Shown piece after piece: positions 1 to 14,833 of a DNA stretch of 64,000 bases (positions are counted from its first letter, which is position 1; every line of letters starts with the position of its first letter). The DNA lies in NCBI RefSeq assembly GCF_964340395.1, contig NC_135564.1:15712457-15776456 (forward strand). Direction: 5' to 3'. Under the pieces are notes generated by a model that was given only the letters and a program-made list of their open reading frames with translations, made no database searches and was not told the DNA's origin. The stretch comes from Glandiceps talaboti. Lineage: Eukaryota; Hemichordata; Enteropneusta; Spengelidae. Made by a program: the position numbers and the translations under genes.

Positions 1-336
1 GTTTCTAATAACATGGCCTCAGAACGTCGGGTAGGCAGGTCAGGGTTTTATTTTATTTTATTTCATCTTTTTAATTGTTTTTAATTTTGAAAAATATTGC
101 TTCGACCCAAAAAACAAACAAAATGTCAGTCAGAATACCCCTTCTGTGATATTTTGATGAAATATTTATAGACATTGCTGGGGAAAGAAAACAGATGTGC
201 ATGAAGGTCAAGAAGACAAACAATTTCTTACTGTTTTGTTCTAAATATCCAAAAACATGTTTAGGGTCGGAGGCTTAAACTAAGGTCGACCAGTTCAAAG
301 TGTCAACAACTACATTGTAAAAAACGTTTACATTAC

Positions 337-900
337 CTAGCTGCCTGTCTGCATCTTGTATTATCCATTCAAATTGTTTAGCTGCCGTCAGCGGTGCTAG
401 CAGCTGACCTTTGACATCATACATATCAAGTTTGTAGTAAAAACCCTTCCTTAATACTACAATGTGCTGAAATTAAAACATATAAAAATTGTGTTATGTA
501 TAATACCCATATATGGTCATCGCTATGCCCCCTAATGTCTAAGTTCACACAAAGTGCCACATCCACACAAAAGTTGCTTGTGGCGCACCAAAATTTGGTG
601 TTCCCATATCCCTTAGGCTTAGTACCTGTATGTATGTGATAACGCACAAGAATATTTTAACTCTCATAGAGAATTTGTGTATGTATGTTCTAATGGGTAA
701 ACACTCAGGGGAGGCGGGGAACAGCTGTTCATTTCTTGTCCATAATGTTCAAGACATACAAAGTCAAATTAGAACGTAGATGAAGTAATCAGATGTCATC
801 ACTCAATAACAACTTTTGTCCATTTTTTTCCTTTGCGATTTTTTGTGTTGGAATTGCATCCAGTAAATTTGATATCGGCAAATAGACAGACAGACAGACA

Positions 901-939
<39 letters not shown>

Positions 940-3900
940 TTACAAATTTCTCTTGAGGGTTGGAATGATGGGACAAGATTATACAGTATGGTACATTCTC
1001 ACTATCATGCTGCTGTGGAACTCAAGACTTTTCCCAGTCCTTCAACAGTCGATCCCTTAAGTTGTTGTATCAACACGTTGTAACAACAGTATTTGTTTGT
1101 GTCTGTCTTTATAGTTAAAACTGAAACCTCAGTGACCAGATTAGTAAATATCTTAGTATTTGTAGTCACCACTTTCAATTTGAGCCTGATTATCATTAAC
1201 CACTATTTAAAAATTCAAAGTGCACTATTTATGTATCTTACCTTAGAATCAAAAGAGTCGTAGTGAACTAATTCATCCATTTCTTCACCTGGTATTCTGT
1301 ATAAAAAAGACAAAAATTATCATGATTGTATTTCAAACATAAAGATAGAAATATATACAACACATACAGTTCTCTTGCAATTACAGATATTATTCCCCGA
1401 TATTTTTCTTCATTCAGCCAAGGAAAGTATGAGTGACCTAAGGGGCCTCTGTCACTATGAGTCAATAGACTCGTCATAGTGACAAACCTTACTTAGGTCA
1501 TGAGTATTTTTCGGCCGAATGAAGACAAATATTGGGGGAAAATATAATTAAACGATGGCCAGTAATATAAAAACAAAGTAATGGCAAATTTTGAGTGTTT
1601 TGACTCATATTTCGAACACAGCAGAACCAATGATGTAGACATGCATTGTCATGACATAGATGACAGTCAGAGTCAGGTATATCATTATACCATGCACAAG
1701 CCAGGTTCAACAACAACATATGGAATATAAACTCTGGTTGTTCTTCGTCACGACAACGCACATCTATGTCATGACAACGCATGTCTACATCATTGGTTCT
1801 GACAGTTGAGAATACTCATTCATAATCATATGTCCCCTGCTTTAAGTTCAATATAACATACTTACTACTGGACGACAAGATAATTAGTAACAACAGTCTT
1901 AATTTGACTTAATAAGTAAATGTTTCAAGCAAATGAATCTTTTGTTTATGTTTATATGGTGATGTCTGCATTTGAAATGGGTATAGCCAAAATACAAATC
2001 ATGCTCACATGCATGTTAATAATATCAGTTCATTCATTGTTTAAACAATAATGTATGCCCTCCCAGCCCATAATGGACGAAAGCAAACTTTGAATGACAT
2101 AATGGGCGAGGCGACAGCCGAGCCCATTATGGAGTGCAAAGTTTGCTTGAGTCCATTATGGACTGGGAGGGCGTACATTATTGTTATTATTTTATAGTTT
2201 TGCCAATTCCAGTGAATTTGTAGACCGAGAAACGCAAAACAACGTATAATATACACAGTGCTGAACATCGTCTGCCACGTTCGGCCCGGAAGCTGAATAC
2301 TAATCATAGCGACATACGTACGTACACACACATATGCACTTCAATGAACTGCTGTGAACACAAATTTCTTTCATTTTAATTTCAATCTTTTAAAAAAAAT
2401 TCTTATGGTGTTTACCCCATAATTTCCCTGTTCTTAAATACCCACACCTTTATTGGCTTACGGACATAAGCTTGTATTGTTATGCTCATTCCGGGGCCGC
2501 GATGCCCAATAACGGAGTACATTATCAGTAATAATGTACAGCGATGACGTCACAAAATTCACTGGAATTGGTAATGCTATAATATAATATGCAATATAAC
2601 ACACCCCGCAGTTGTGAACATACCTCAAAGTTGAGAACAGTGTATACCCTTTTAATATAACATAACGTACCTTACAGTTGAAAACGCCCGTTCATATTGG
2701 TTCATACATAGCGGGATAGTACCACGAATAACAAGTGGACTGAGCTGTTCTCTCTCTATCTTCTGTTTAACACTCATAAGTGTACACACCTGAGTGGCAG
2801 CCCTAGGTGAGTGGAAATTATCATATATGAGAAGTTATTCAATTGTATCATTATGACAATTTTACATAAAACAAGCTCTTATTCGACATTATAACACTAC
2901 CTAAGGGGTCACACATTACCAATAATGTTTGAATGCTTCTAAATAGGTTTTAGAGTGCATTCTGTATGTGTATTTTGTATACTGACTTGAGGGGCCTTAG
3001 GTAGAGTGTACCACTGTGACATTGTGAAGAAACATCACTGCTCATTTTTGACAAATATGTCCTGTGATATTTCAACTTTTTCATACATTCAAATAATATT
3101 ACATGCAAAGCTTTCTCGGTATTCACAACAAGAAACATATGCAAATATCAATAAACAGTGACATCTGTGCATATTTCAGAAATGCAAAACACTTACCTTG
3201 CTACTTGGCTTGTTGTTGGCTGCCAGAATGCATGGTCCAAGCAGTAGTAGTTACTATTAATAGCTATTGGAGATCTATTTATCAAGTAGATATACTTCTC
3301 CCTGTCACACAAACAAACAAACAAACAAACAGATTTATCAATGGAATTGCAAGATGACTAGGATATTTACAGATGGTAAGCTTGACGGAACATATTGCTC
3401 TACGTTATGGACTCTGTATTTCATTCAAATGAATATTGGTGTGACACTAAATGCAGTCTTGTTTGGGAAACTATGGGAATAGTGAGTGAGAAATATGGTA
3501 CAATTTAACAGGATTTTCATATCTCCTACCATAAGTTTGGTTTGGAATCCAGACAGATGTGGTATATGTGAACAACACCAGCCAACCAGATTTTACTACT
3601 ACTTAATACCCTAACAAAGACACTCTGAGAGTGGAGTACATTGATGATATTGGGCTAAAATTAGGAAACTTAAATTCTAAAATCTCTGGAGACAAATTCT
3701 GAAGAGATCCTAAAAATGTTTGGGGCCATTGAACATGACATTGTACTTACCACCAGTCTGTGACGTAGTTATTGGCCCACCATGACTTCAGATACAATAT
3801 CCTCTGTAGTTTGGGTGCTAGGACACTTTGAAACACCTACAAAAAACACAGGTAAAGACAGGCATTAGTATAAAGGCAACTAGAGTATATAGCTAAAATG

Positions 3901-6900
3901 ATATAGGCTTGGTGTTTCACTCATGTGACGTTACAGCTAAAATGATGTAGGCTTGGTGTTTCACTCATGGGACATTACAGCTAAAATGATGTAGGCTTGG
4001 TGCTTCACTCATGGGACATTACAGCTAAAATGATATAGGGTTGGTGTTTCACTCATGGGACATTACAGCTAAAATGATGTACATGTAGGCTTGGTGTTTC
4101 ACTCATGGGACATTACAGTTAAAATGATGTAGGCTTGGTGCTTCACTCATGGGACATTACAGCTAAAATGATGTAGGCTTGGTGTTTCACTCATGGGACG
4201 TTACAGCTAAACTGATATACGGTTGGTGTTTCACTCATGGGACGTTACAGCTAAAATGATATAGGGTTGGTGTTTCAGTCATGGGACATTACAGCTAAAA
4301 TGATGTAGGCTTGATGTTTCAGTCATGGGACATTACAGCTAAAATGATGTAGGCTTGGTATTTCAGTCATCCGACATTATGTTGTTCACACAGAGCAAGA
4401 CATATTTCAATTCTAGACTAACAATAACAGAGACACAATAAACACAGCAGGATCCTTTTCCCAGTCACATTTGACAGTGATAAGCATTGCTATTCTTTCA
4501 CGGTGCAGTAAAAACAGGCTTCTAATGAAAACAGTACACATGGACTTGATGATTTTAATGGCTTTATTTTCCAACTAATAATCAACATTTCAACTTGACT
4601 ACTTCTACATCCCCACTGTGCACGACAACTTTGTAATTGTTTCTTTTGCATTAGAAGCTGTCTGAGGGTGTGTAATAAATATCATGTTGCACGAGTAAAA
4701 CACCAAGGCAACATCTTTTAGCCGTAATTTAGTAAATATATACTTAAAATGTGAAGGAAACCTGATTAACGCTATCACCTGTAAATACGTTAACAATACC
4801 GGAAGACAAATTTTAATTTTACACCAGAATAGTTTTAAAGGTTTTGTGTATAAAGTATTTTCACTCGGGCAAAAAAAAAATTATAAATTTTGTGACATGA
4901 TTGTAAACAGCGCCATCTATCTGTATCATAGAGTTAACAAGACTCACAGTTTGCAGTCAAAGGCTCTCAGCTTATCACATTTATGTTATGTGTATTGGTT
5001 AAACTTTGTAGTGCTCATTAAAAATTAATCTTGTGCCACTTGCACAGTACACATAGTACTGCAGCTAATAAATGTCCTACCTTAGCTTGCTCTCTCATAG
5101 ATTCCACCTTTTCTGCAGGAAGAACAGGTTCTACAGATTCTAATAATTGATTGACAGTATCAGACACCGCTGGTACAGACTGTCGCGGTAAACTAAATTG
5201 ATAACTGTATGTAAGTGGCGAACCACCACTCACTAGACGAACCAGTAAACCCCATATGATGGACCACCAAGACTGCTTCTTAGGTTGTTCATCTGGAGAG
5301 AAAAAAATGTAAGTACTTTTTTTTCAGTATAAATTTATTTTGTAAGTGTTATTTCCAAGTAAATAATGGCAATGGCTACCAACTTACAACAAGACAGTGT
5401 TAAATATTCCAACTGCAATGAGAAAAGTGTTTGGCACAAAAGTTTTGAAAGCTCCCTTTTGGTAACCCTATAGTTTTCCCTGTAGGCAAAATTGAAACGG
5501 ACTGTGATTCCGCCATTTTAAAAATTTGCATACAATTCAACAGTGTACTAAAAGACACTAATCCGTATTGCCTTAGACTGGGATTTGGTCCCCAAGGATT
5601 AAGGTAAAATTTCATAAGTAAATGTACCAGTACTGTAGGCTGTACTAGATTAATTTACACAGATTGAAATGGTGGCTTTACCCATGGAATTTAAATAACA
5701 CACATATGAATTCAATTTCCACAGTTCAATTTTCCTGCAACACAATTCTATAGAAATTCCACACTTGGAATTATTAGAACGTAATATACAGATATCTGGT
5801 CACAAGTAAATCTAAATAATTTACTTTCCTGATTTCTACAAATTCTACAAAATCTTCTTCTCTCTTTTTTGATACATTGACACAATTTTTTTACTCATAC
5901 ACTTTTATTAAAACTTTGATGACATTCAATACTACTACTACATTTTATCAATTCAATTTTTCTCCACACAAATGATTGTGATCGATTCTGTTACACTTCA
6001 CGTAGACTACTAAGTAACTTATTGCACAGATTTTCCCTTTCTTCTCTTCATATCTTATGAAAGTACATTTTTGTATAGTACAAATGTACATGATCAAGAT
6101 ATAGTTTGTTTGTTTCTGTAATTTTCATACATTAAAGCCCCCTATAGTTGAAACTGGAATATTTTTAATAACTCTTGTTTTTATGTTTGACTTATTCATA
6201 TTGTTGTACTTGGGGAAGCCTGTTCAAAACATTAGCTATGTACAAGAGATTCCTTGCCTTGGGGTGCATGCTTACTAACTAGTATTTGCACTCCAATGCA
6301 ATACTGCATACATGTATGCAAATTATATGCAAATGTGAGTACAATCATTCCTTGTACACACAAGTGCTGTTATCACACAGAATGATAATTTCACAACATT
6401 CATTACTTACATAGCCATCCTTTATAAGACAGTAAAGCCCTCAGTAAATATCTTCTAATGTGAAGTAAAACAAAAAAGAAGAAAAATCCTACAGAACTTG
6501 AAATCAGGAATATCCTAAAGTAGTATGGTGTACCTGATGAAAAAAGAACAAAACAACATATTATTTTTTTATGCTATCAAAAAAACATACATGTAGGGAT
6601 TTGTTTCAATATATTTTCTCTACAAATCTGCATGTATACAATGTACATGTAGCGTACACATCAATCTGTTTAAAATCTGATGTGTAGATAAGCTATGACT
6701 CTTTGATTTACCTTTAGTTCATCGTAATTGTGTCTTTTACATGCGTCTTTTGTCTTCTGGGTGTTACCGCCTTGCGAGATACATTGTAGGTGGTAATACC
6801 CGGAAGACAAAAGATGCATGTAAAAGACACAATTACGATGAACTAAAGGTAAATAAAAGAGTTGTAGCCTACACATGTATCTACACATCGGATTTTAATC

Positions 6901-9900
6901 AGATTGTGTACACATTTATATGTGAACACATACTCGACAATTGTTTTTGTTAAGGGTGGTAAGCAGTTAAAATCTACCTGAGTTTCCCAGTCATTTTACC
7001 GGGGGTTCTCCAGCAAATTTATGGTAAAATGTATTGAAAACTATGCCAATGTTACAGTATTTCTCCTTTCTGTTACCGTGGTTCCCCAACCTTTGCAAAA
7101 ACACTGTCCAATGAATAATATAGACATGTTCAAGATAAAAATTCATTGTAAACATTTTATCAATCAATTGGAAACTTTTTGCTATACAGTAATTCTAAAC
7201 ACCCCTATAAACTCTACTGTTTAGTAAAGTCTTATTGTCTTCTGAGAAGGAAGAGTCCATTTTGTAGATTTTTTAGGAAAAACATTCCTTATCGATGCAT
7301 AAATCACAACCATGTACAACATCAAGGAAATAAATAGTGGAACTTGATCCTTGAGATGAGATTAAACTGCCTATTTATAAAATTTTAGATTCCAAGAATG
7401 AATATACTTCCAGAAGACAAACTCAAATCTAGGTGTTAAAAACAATTGTCTAGCAGAGCTTAGGGAAAAGTTGGTCCAAAGCAAAAGAATAATCCTATGT
7501 ATTCCTTATGGCTCCACTCAGTCCACTGATAAAAATGGCACTCATGCGACAACCTGGGATTGAACCACTAGAGGGCGCTATATTCTCCATTTCCGGTTTG
7601 CATTGTACAATGGGCAATTGTACTAACACGGACTCAGAGCAATAAAATTCCCTTTATCAATCATTTTGTAGAATTATCTTCATTCCTCAGTGTAACCTGG
7701 CAGTGATTTTTCAATGACCTTTGACCTTAACAGCTGAATGTGACACTGGATTCATGGCAGTCCAATGGAACAAATTGTGATTTTGATGTCTGTGGATCTC
7801 AACAATCATGATACAGATTCTACTTTTGAAACACAACGACCATGGAATATATATTTTAATTATTCAGGACTGTTTTAACAGATGGTTAAAGAATTGATGG
7901 GTACAGGTACATGTATATTTGAATAACACATTTACATACAAATACAAATGTACAACCATATTTGTACAGATGCATGGTATGCATGACTATTTCTATACAA
8001 ATACATCTACAAGTACAATGTGGGAAATCAAAATGTACACTGACTTCAATTCCACAGTACATGTATACTATCATTTGGCAAATTTTACAACTTGTTAGCA
8101 TTAAACCCCAATGTTTGAATCCCATAGCTTTGAATTACTACCACCTAGCTTATCAGTGAAACTACATGTATATATATGCATTGAAATAGGATCATTCTTA
8201 TCTTTCTGACTTTTTCTATAATCTGCTGGATGGATTTTTTTTAAATCAAACCTAAATTTTAAAGTGGCCATATGGATGGTCTTCATTTTTTATTTTTTAT
8301 TTCGAAAATAATTTTATCATGGCTTCCTACTTGAAAAATAAATATGAAACAACATTGACTAAGTCTATGTGTGTTTGTAACTCTATACACCGCAGGAAAA
8401 ACCTAAAAAATCATGTGTAAAAATGTTTGTTATTATACGTACAATAACAAACATTTTAGACATTTACTAATCTCTTGCCATTTATTGAGTTACAAAGAAG
8501 GACTTGATATACCCCGTTATGTTGTTTCACATTGATTTTTCATTTCGAAATCAAAATTTCCAAATAAATCCCAAATCCTCATCTATATGTCCACTTTAAT
8601 CAAAATCTGAAAGTCCTTTTTTTTTCTCTGCACCATGAATACCTCTTCCTTGTTAGATAGCATAAAATCTGTGTACATGTACATTTCAATGCTTTATAAT
8701 TTATACATTTTAGAAATAGACATACATGTATACCTCCAGGCTTTTTCTCCACAATTGAAATAAATAATCTCTTCTCTCTCAGTGAAGGTGAATAGTGCAC
8801 ATGTTATATGTATAATAAGGCTGACAGCTACTTAAGCCATTCTTCACACGTCATCACATACAGGTACATGTATATGTATATACGTATACATTACCCTGTC
8901 TCGGTGAAACTAATAGCCTGAGGTGATTACCGACTATTCTTTAGTACAGTCTGTACAAACACTTCTTTCTATAAGTAAATTCTGTGTCAGTCTCACCTGA
9001 AGGTAGGTACATATAATGCTGAAGTCCCCACAATCTACGATTGACAGACCGAAAGATGTCTATATCCGTTGCCATGACAGCAGACGTTGCTCCGACTGTG
9101 ACACCTAGGTTCCATAAAGAGGTTGGGTAGAGACCATTTTGGATCAGATTTCTGTGGATAATAATAATAAAGAACAGTCGATTGAATTAATTTTCTACCT
9201 AGATTTTTCTTTTTTATAATTTGAAAGGATTTACAAATGTACATGTTTACATGAAATGTGATAGAAATTAATATTAAAGTGGCCATATGGATGAGGATTG
9301 GGGTATTTATTTTGGATTTTTAATTCATAAAACAATTTGCTCAAGGCTTCCATATCAATGTAAAACAACATATGTAAGTCCTTGTTTGAAACACAATTAA
9401 TTACAAAACATTAATAAATGTGTAAAATGTTTGTTATTGTATGTACAACAACAAACTTTTTACACATTTTTTCAGCTTTTTGTAATTTCTTGGGTTACAA
9501 ACAAGGATTTGGTCTATGTTGTTTCACATTGATTTTTCAAATAGAAAGCCATGACAAAATTGTTTTATAAATCAAAACAAATACACAATCCTCATCCATA
9601 TGGCCCCTTTAATTAAAACAAACTCTACGTGTAAAGGACCTCTGCCGTGACATTTTATACAATTTATAAGAATTGATTAAAAATTTATGCACATTTCTAC
9701 AAATAACTTTTGTCATTTTCCTTCTTTTTGTGACCTCAAATGACCCTGATGTTCAGTACTTACTTGATGATCAATGTTATTGATTAAAAGATTCAGAATT
9801 CATATTTATCAGTGAATACATATTTATGAAGGGATAACGGTTTTGTGTATCAGCTGTACATTTTGTATCTCCAAGATGAATTCCATTCATCATAATTGGA

Positions 9901-12900
9901 ATTCGGGGGAGGGTGGAGATAAAGTCCATTGAGAGGGGGAAGATGTTGTTTTCGGATTCAAGATTTTTTACCAAAAAGACACATTTTTAGACCTAATTTG
10001 CATATCGCTGATGGGATCATCATGTCATGAACAATTCTTAATCTGTCCTAAGAATGTTCCAAACAACTTTCAGGCTGATCTGCCTAGTAGTTTTTGAGTT
10101 TTAAGTTTTTTGACCAAAAATCACATTTTTTGACCCAAATCACATATCAGTGGTGAGATCATTTTGATTTGAACAATCTCCCAACTAGACACCCAATGTC
10201 ATATACCCACCAAATATCATGGCATCGGTTCAGTGGTTTTTGACTTTAAGTTGTTTACACACAAACAGACAGACAGACAGACAGACAGCCTCAGACACTT
10301 TGCCATGCCTATTACTACCGCACTAGTAAACCTTATCAGTTCAGCTATGCTTGTTTGACATGAATTAATTAAAAGGTACATTCAACCTGAAATTTGATCT
10401 ATGTATCATTTTACTACTGTCTACACTCCATCCATACATACATACATGTACATGTAGTTTAGTGAAATTCACAATAACTTTGAAATTGACATGTACATGT
10501 ACATATATACACATGTACCATTAATGTAAGTGTTTAACTACATTTGTACATCTTTCAATTTATAATTTGACCATACAAGAACTGGGTCAAAGATTACAGT
10601 TGTCTTTTACAAAAATTATTTGCTTCAGGAATTACATTATCAAAGCTGTTCCAACTTTTGTCACAATTTGCATAATTACCAGGGGGATCTGATAATATTA
10701 GTAATTACAATGTACATGTTTTGTACATTGCATGAATGGTTATATCTATAGTATAGTAACCTTTATAATACATCCTGATGCAAAATAACTACGTAACTAC
10801 TTGTAACCCAATCATGTATTTGTTGACCTTTGACCTTCCAGTGATAACCTATTTTAAAGGCCAGCAGTTCATTCTATTCAACTACAACATCCAGATTCCT
10901 GAACAGATGTACAATTTCCCAATTCATTTGATATCACCAATATGGTACATTTCGATATTATCATATCTATTTCTATGTCATCATGTATATTTCTGTCATC
11001 ACATACAATTCCTACATACATACATATATTTGTCATCACATACATTTGTATACATGTACATGTATTTTTATGTCATCATGTATAAATGTATTTCTGTTAT
11101 CACATATTTCTACGTCATAAAGTACATTTGTATTTCTATATCATGTATATTTCTATGTTCTAGTTCTATTTGTCATCACATATAGTTTCTATGTCATCAA
11201 GTACATGTATATTTCTGTCATCACATATATTTCTACATGTATGTCATGTATATTTCTGTCTGTCATCAAGTATATTTCTACGTCATCATGTATATTCTGT
11301 CATCACATCACATATATCTAAATGGCATCACATATATTTGTCATCATGTATATTTCTATGCCATCATGTATATTTCTATGTCATCATGTATATTTCTATG
11401 CCATCATGTTGTATATTTCTATGCCATCATGTATATTTCTGTGCCATCATGCATATTTCTGTGCCATCATGTATATTTCTATGCCATCATGTTGTATATT
11501 TCTATGTCATCATGTATATTTCTATGCCATCATGCATATTTCTATGCCATCATGTATATTTCTATGCCATCATGTATATTTCTGTGCCATCATGTATATT
11601 TCTGTCATCATGTATATTTCTATGTCATCACATATATTTCTGTGCCATCATGTATATTTCTATGTCATCATGTATATTTCTATGCCATCATGCATATTTG
11701 TATGCCATCATGTATATTTGTATGTCATCATGTGATATTTCTATGCCATCATGTATATTTCTATGTCATCATGTACATTCCTATGTCATCATGTGATATT
11801 TCTATGCCATCATGCATATTTCTATGCCATCATGTATATTTCTATGTCATCATGTATATTTCTACGCCATCATGTATATTTATATGCCATCATGTATACA
11901 TTTGTATTTATATGCCATCATGTATATTTCTACGTCATCACGCATACTTCGATAGTGTCACATACATTGTACACAATGTATTTCTTTATGTCATCATGTA
12001 TATTTCTACGTCATCAAGTATATTTCTACCTCATCATGTACATTTCTACCCACACAGCAAGTATATTTGTACATATATATCACTACCATGCAATGTACAC
12101 ATGATGAGTCATACATCATATGACTAAATATAGACACACATATAGGTCATATTATGAAATATTTATATCGGGCTTCCACAGTCCTTTCTCCTTGAAAATA
12201 TTTTATAATTTGAATAAAACAAATAATTTTATGTAAATTAATAAGCATCTTTTGTTTTTCTATTCAGGACAGAAAATGTGAGAGTAGAATATGTTACACC
12301 TTAAATTAAATTTGTACATTCAGCTTTTTTTATCTATCTTTTCCTTTCTATCTTTTAGGGCTATGGGATATTTTTAGCAACTTGTGTTTTTGTCCCACAA
12401 AAATAAATTTTAACAGAAAAAATAATCATAATGTAGAAAACTATACAATTACATGTACATCTAAAAATATAATTATATACTTAAATATTTCGTAGGAATA
12501 AATGTATGTCTGAGTCTGAGTGTTTTTTTCGATGTTGTTGAATCATCAACATCAGCAAACACACTTCTATCTTTTATCAGTAAAAATTTAAAAATATGAA
12601 AATATAAATATATGTATCTTTAGATTTTTAATGTTCATTTAACATCAAAATAAATAATGACAGAGAAGTGTATGTACATGTAACCAGCTGTTGTGAAAAA
12701 TGAGTTATCAGAAGCCTGGGCTATATTAAAATGCAGTATCAACATTCTAATTAGAGTGTAAAATTGTATTAATTACATCTACATGTACATTTCATTTCTA
12801 ATGGGTTCACTACATTCACAGTGCACTACTTCTACTACATGTACATTTTTGTATGTAGAGAGAGTACATGATGTCTGTTTCATAGCACATGTCTATTTCA

Positions 12901-14801
12901 TATCATTTCCACTTTTGTACATATTTCAGTATCTTGATTTCAAACAATAAAGTGATATCGACATCTGACAAGTCTTTAATGACGCCCTTGAAAATATATA
13001 CATTGAATTCATACATTGTATATACAAACTACATTCTTACATGTACATGTTAGTCTATCAGCTAGCCCTCGGATGTTCTTCCGATAAAATACGACACACA
13101 GCCGAGCAACGCTATCGAGGATGGAACATTCGAGGTCTAGCGAATGTCATCAGGATATAAATAACAGCCAATCAGAGAACCGTATTAGCGACAAGCACAA
13201 ACAGAGGACAATAGCTAAATTTTCCTGCATATTCATCTTAAGGAGGGGCTTGTATAAATAACCACCAATGCGTTAACTGAAATGTGTGAATGACAACGTC
13301 TACACACTCATCAAACTCACAATTACCATAAACCGATAAGCCATAGTAATGACGTAAATGTGTTTGTCAACACTTGCATGCAGAGATTCCCCGAGGTCAT
13401 AGGTTATTGAATATATATATATGCATAGATGGCCCAACCCACCACTCAATGTAATCTCAATGGAATGTCCGGTCTGAAAATGACATTCGCTAGACTGTTC
13501 GGGCAGGCCCTCACATGCGAACTTCGTTCGCTAATAGTTATAGCATCGAAAGAAAGCCCGAACGTCTAGCAGCAAGACTATGTACATGTAAGCTATGCAT
13601 GTTGTTAGCAGTGATCAGTGTTCATTCCTGGGTTATTAAAGATGTGATAGTCATTGTGCATTATATTCTAACTGAATCTAAGGCCAAAAAAGTGTTTCTG
13701 GTCAGCGCAAGCATCACTTAACCACCCCCCCCCCCCCCCCCCATGTCTTTTATTAATGTGTTTTTCCAGTCCATGCAGTCTGCAGATCTGTGGGAAAACA
13801 CAAAAATAACCCTCCCTACTTCAGTGAGACAACTGCAGAGTCCCACATACATGTACACACTTGCTCTAAAGTACAATGTAGATTGAGTGACAGGTTTGTT
13901 GAGAATTTAAAAAAATATTTTTTTTTTCATTTCAAAAATTAAAAAAATTGTGACGTCACACCATTTTAGAAAACTGTCCTGACGAGAAACAATTTTTTTC
14001 TTTTTTATTGGTCTAACTGGATTATATTATAAATACATATTCTTGTACACATATAATTGTACAAACATACATGTATGATGTACTGCAGAGAGGGATTGAC
14101 AAGAGGATGTTACTAAGATAATCAGACTCAATACCTAGATTATTGTTAGCAATTGATTTCTTTGCACTTTCATTTTGCTTAAGAAATTGCTTTCAGAGAG
14201 AACACTGCATACAGTCATTCAAGTCCAACCAAACAGACATGGCATTCTGTTACATGACGTATATCATTTTCTAAATTATGGCACAAAATAATAATTAATA
14301 ATAAAATCCCAAACAAGACTAAGAGCAGAGTCGGATATGATGAGATGGAAACATACAAACATGAACTTGTAGTGAGAACTGCAGTCAATCCAACAACATG
14401 ACAAACCAATGGGGAGATACATGTATGGACTTAAAGATTGGTGAATGGGGTTTGATAAAAGTCCTTCAGTTGTCTGACGTTTCCACCCTATGGAATAAAC
14501 CAAGTATTGTACTTAGCCTAAATTGCTTAGTTTATTTCACCCACTCTGTTTTATTTATATTATTGTTTTTAGATACTGAAGAAGTCTTCCAATGTGAGAT
14601 TGAAAGGTTACTAAATAAAGTTTGAAGCATAGACTCAAGGACTTGTTGACCTATCAAATTTGATTATAGAAACATTATTCTTACATGAATTACCTCCCAT
14701 GGGGGTCAATACTTTGGCAAATAAAGGTGGGTTTTTTCCCCTAGGACTTGTTGACCTGTAAAACTCCATTAATACTAGCATCCTCCTTACATACTTCCTA
14801 T

Positions 14802-14833
<32 letters not shown>

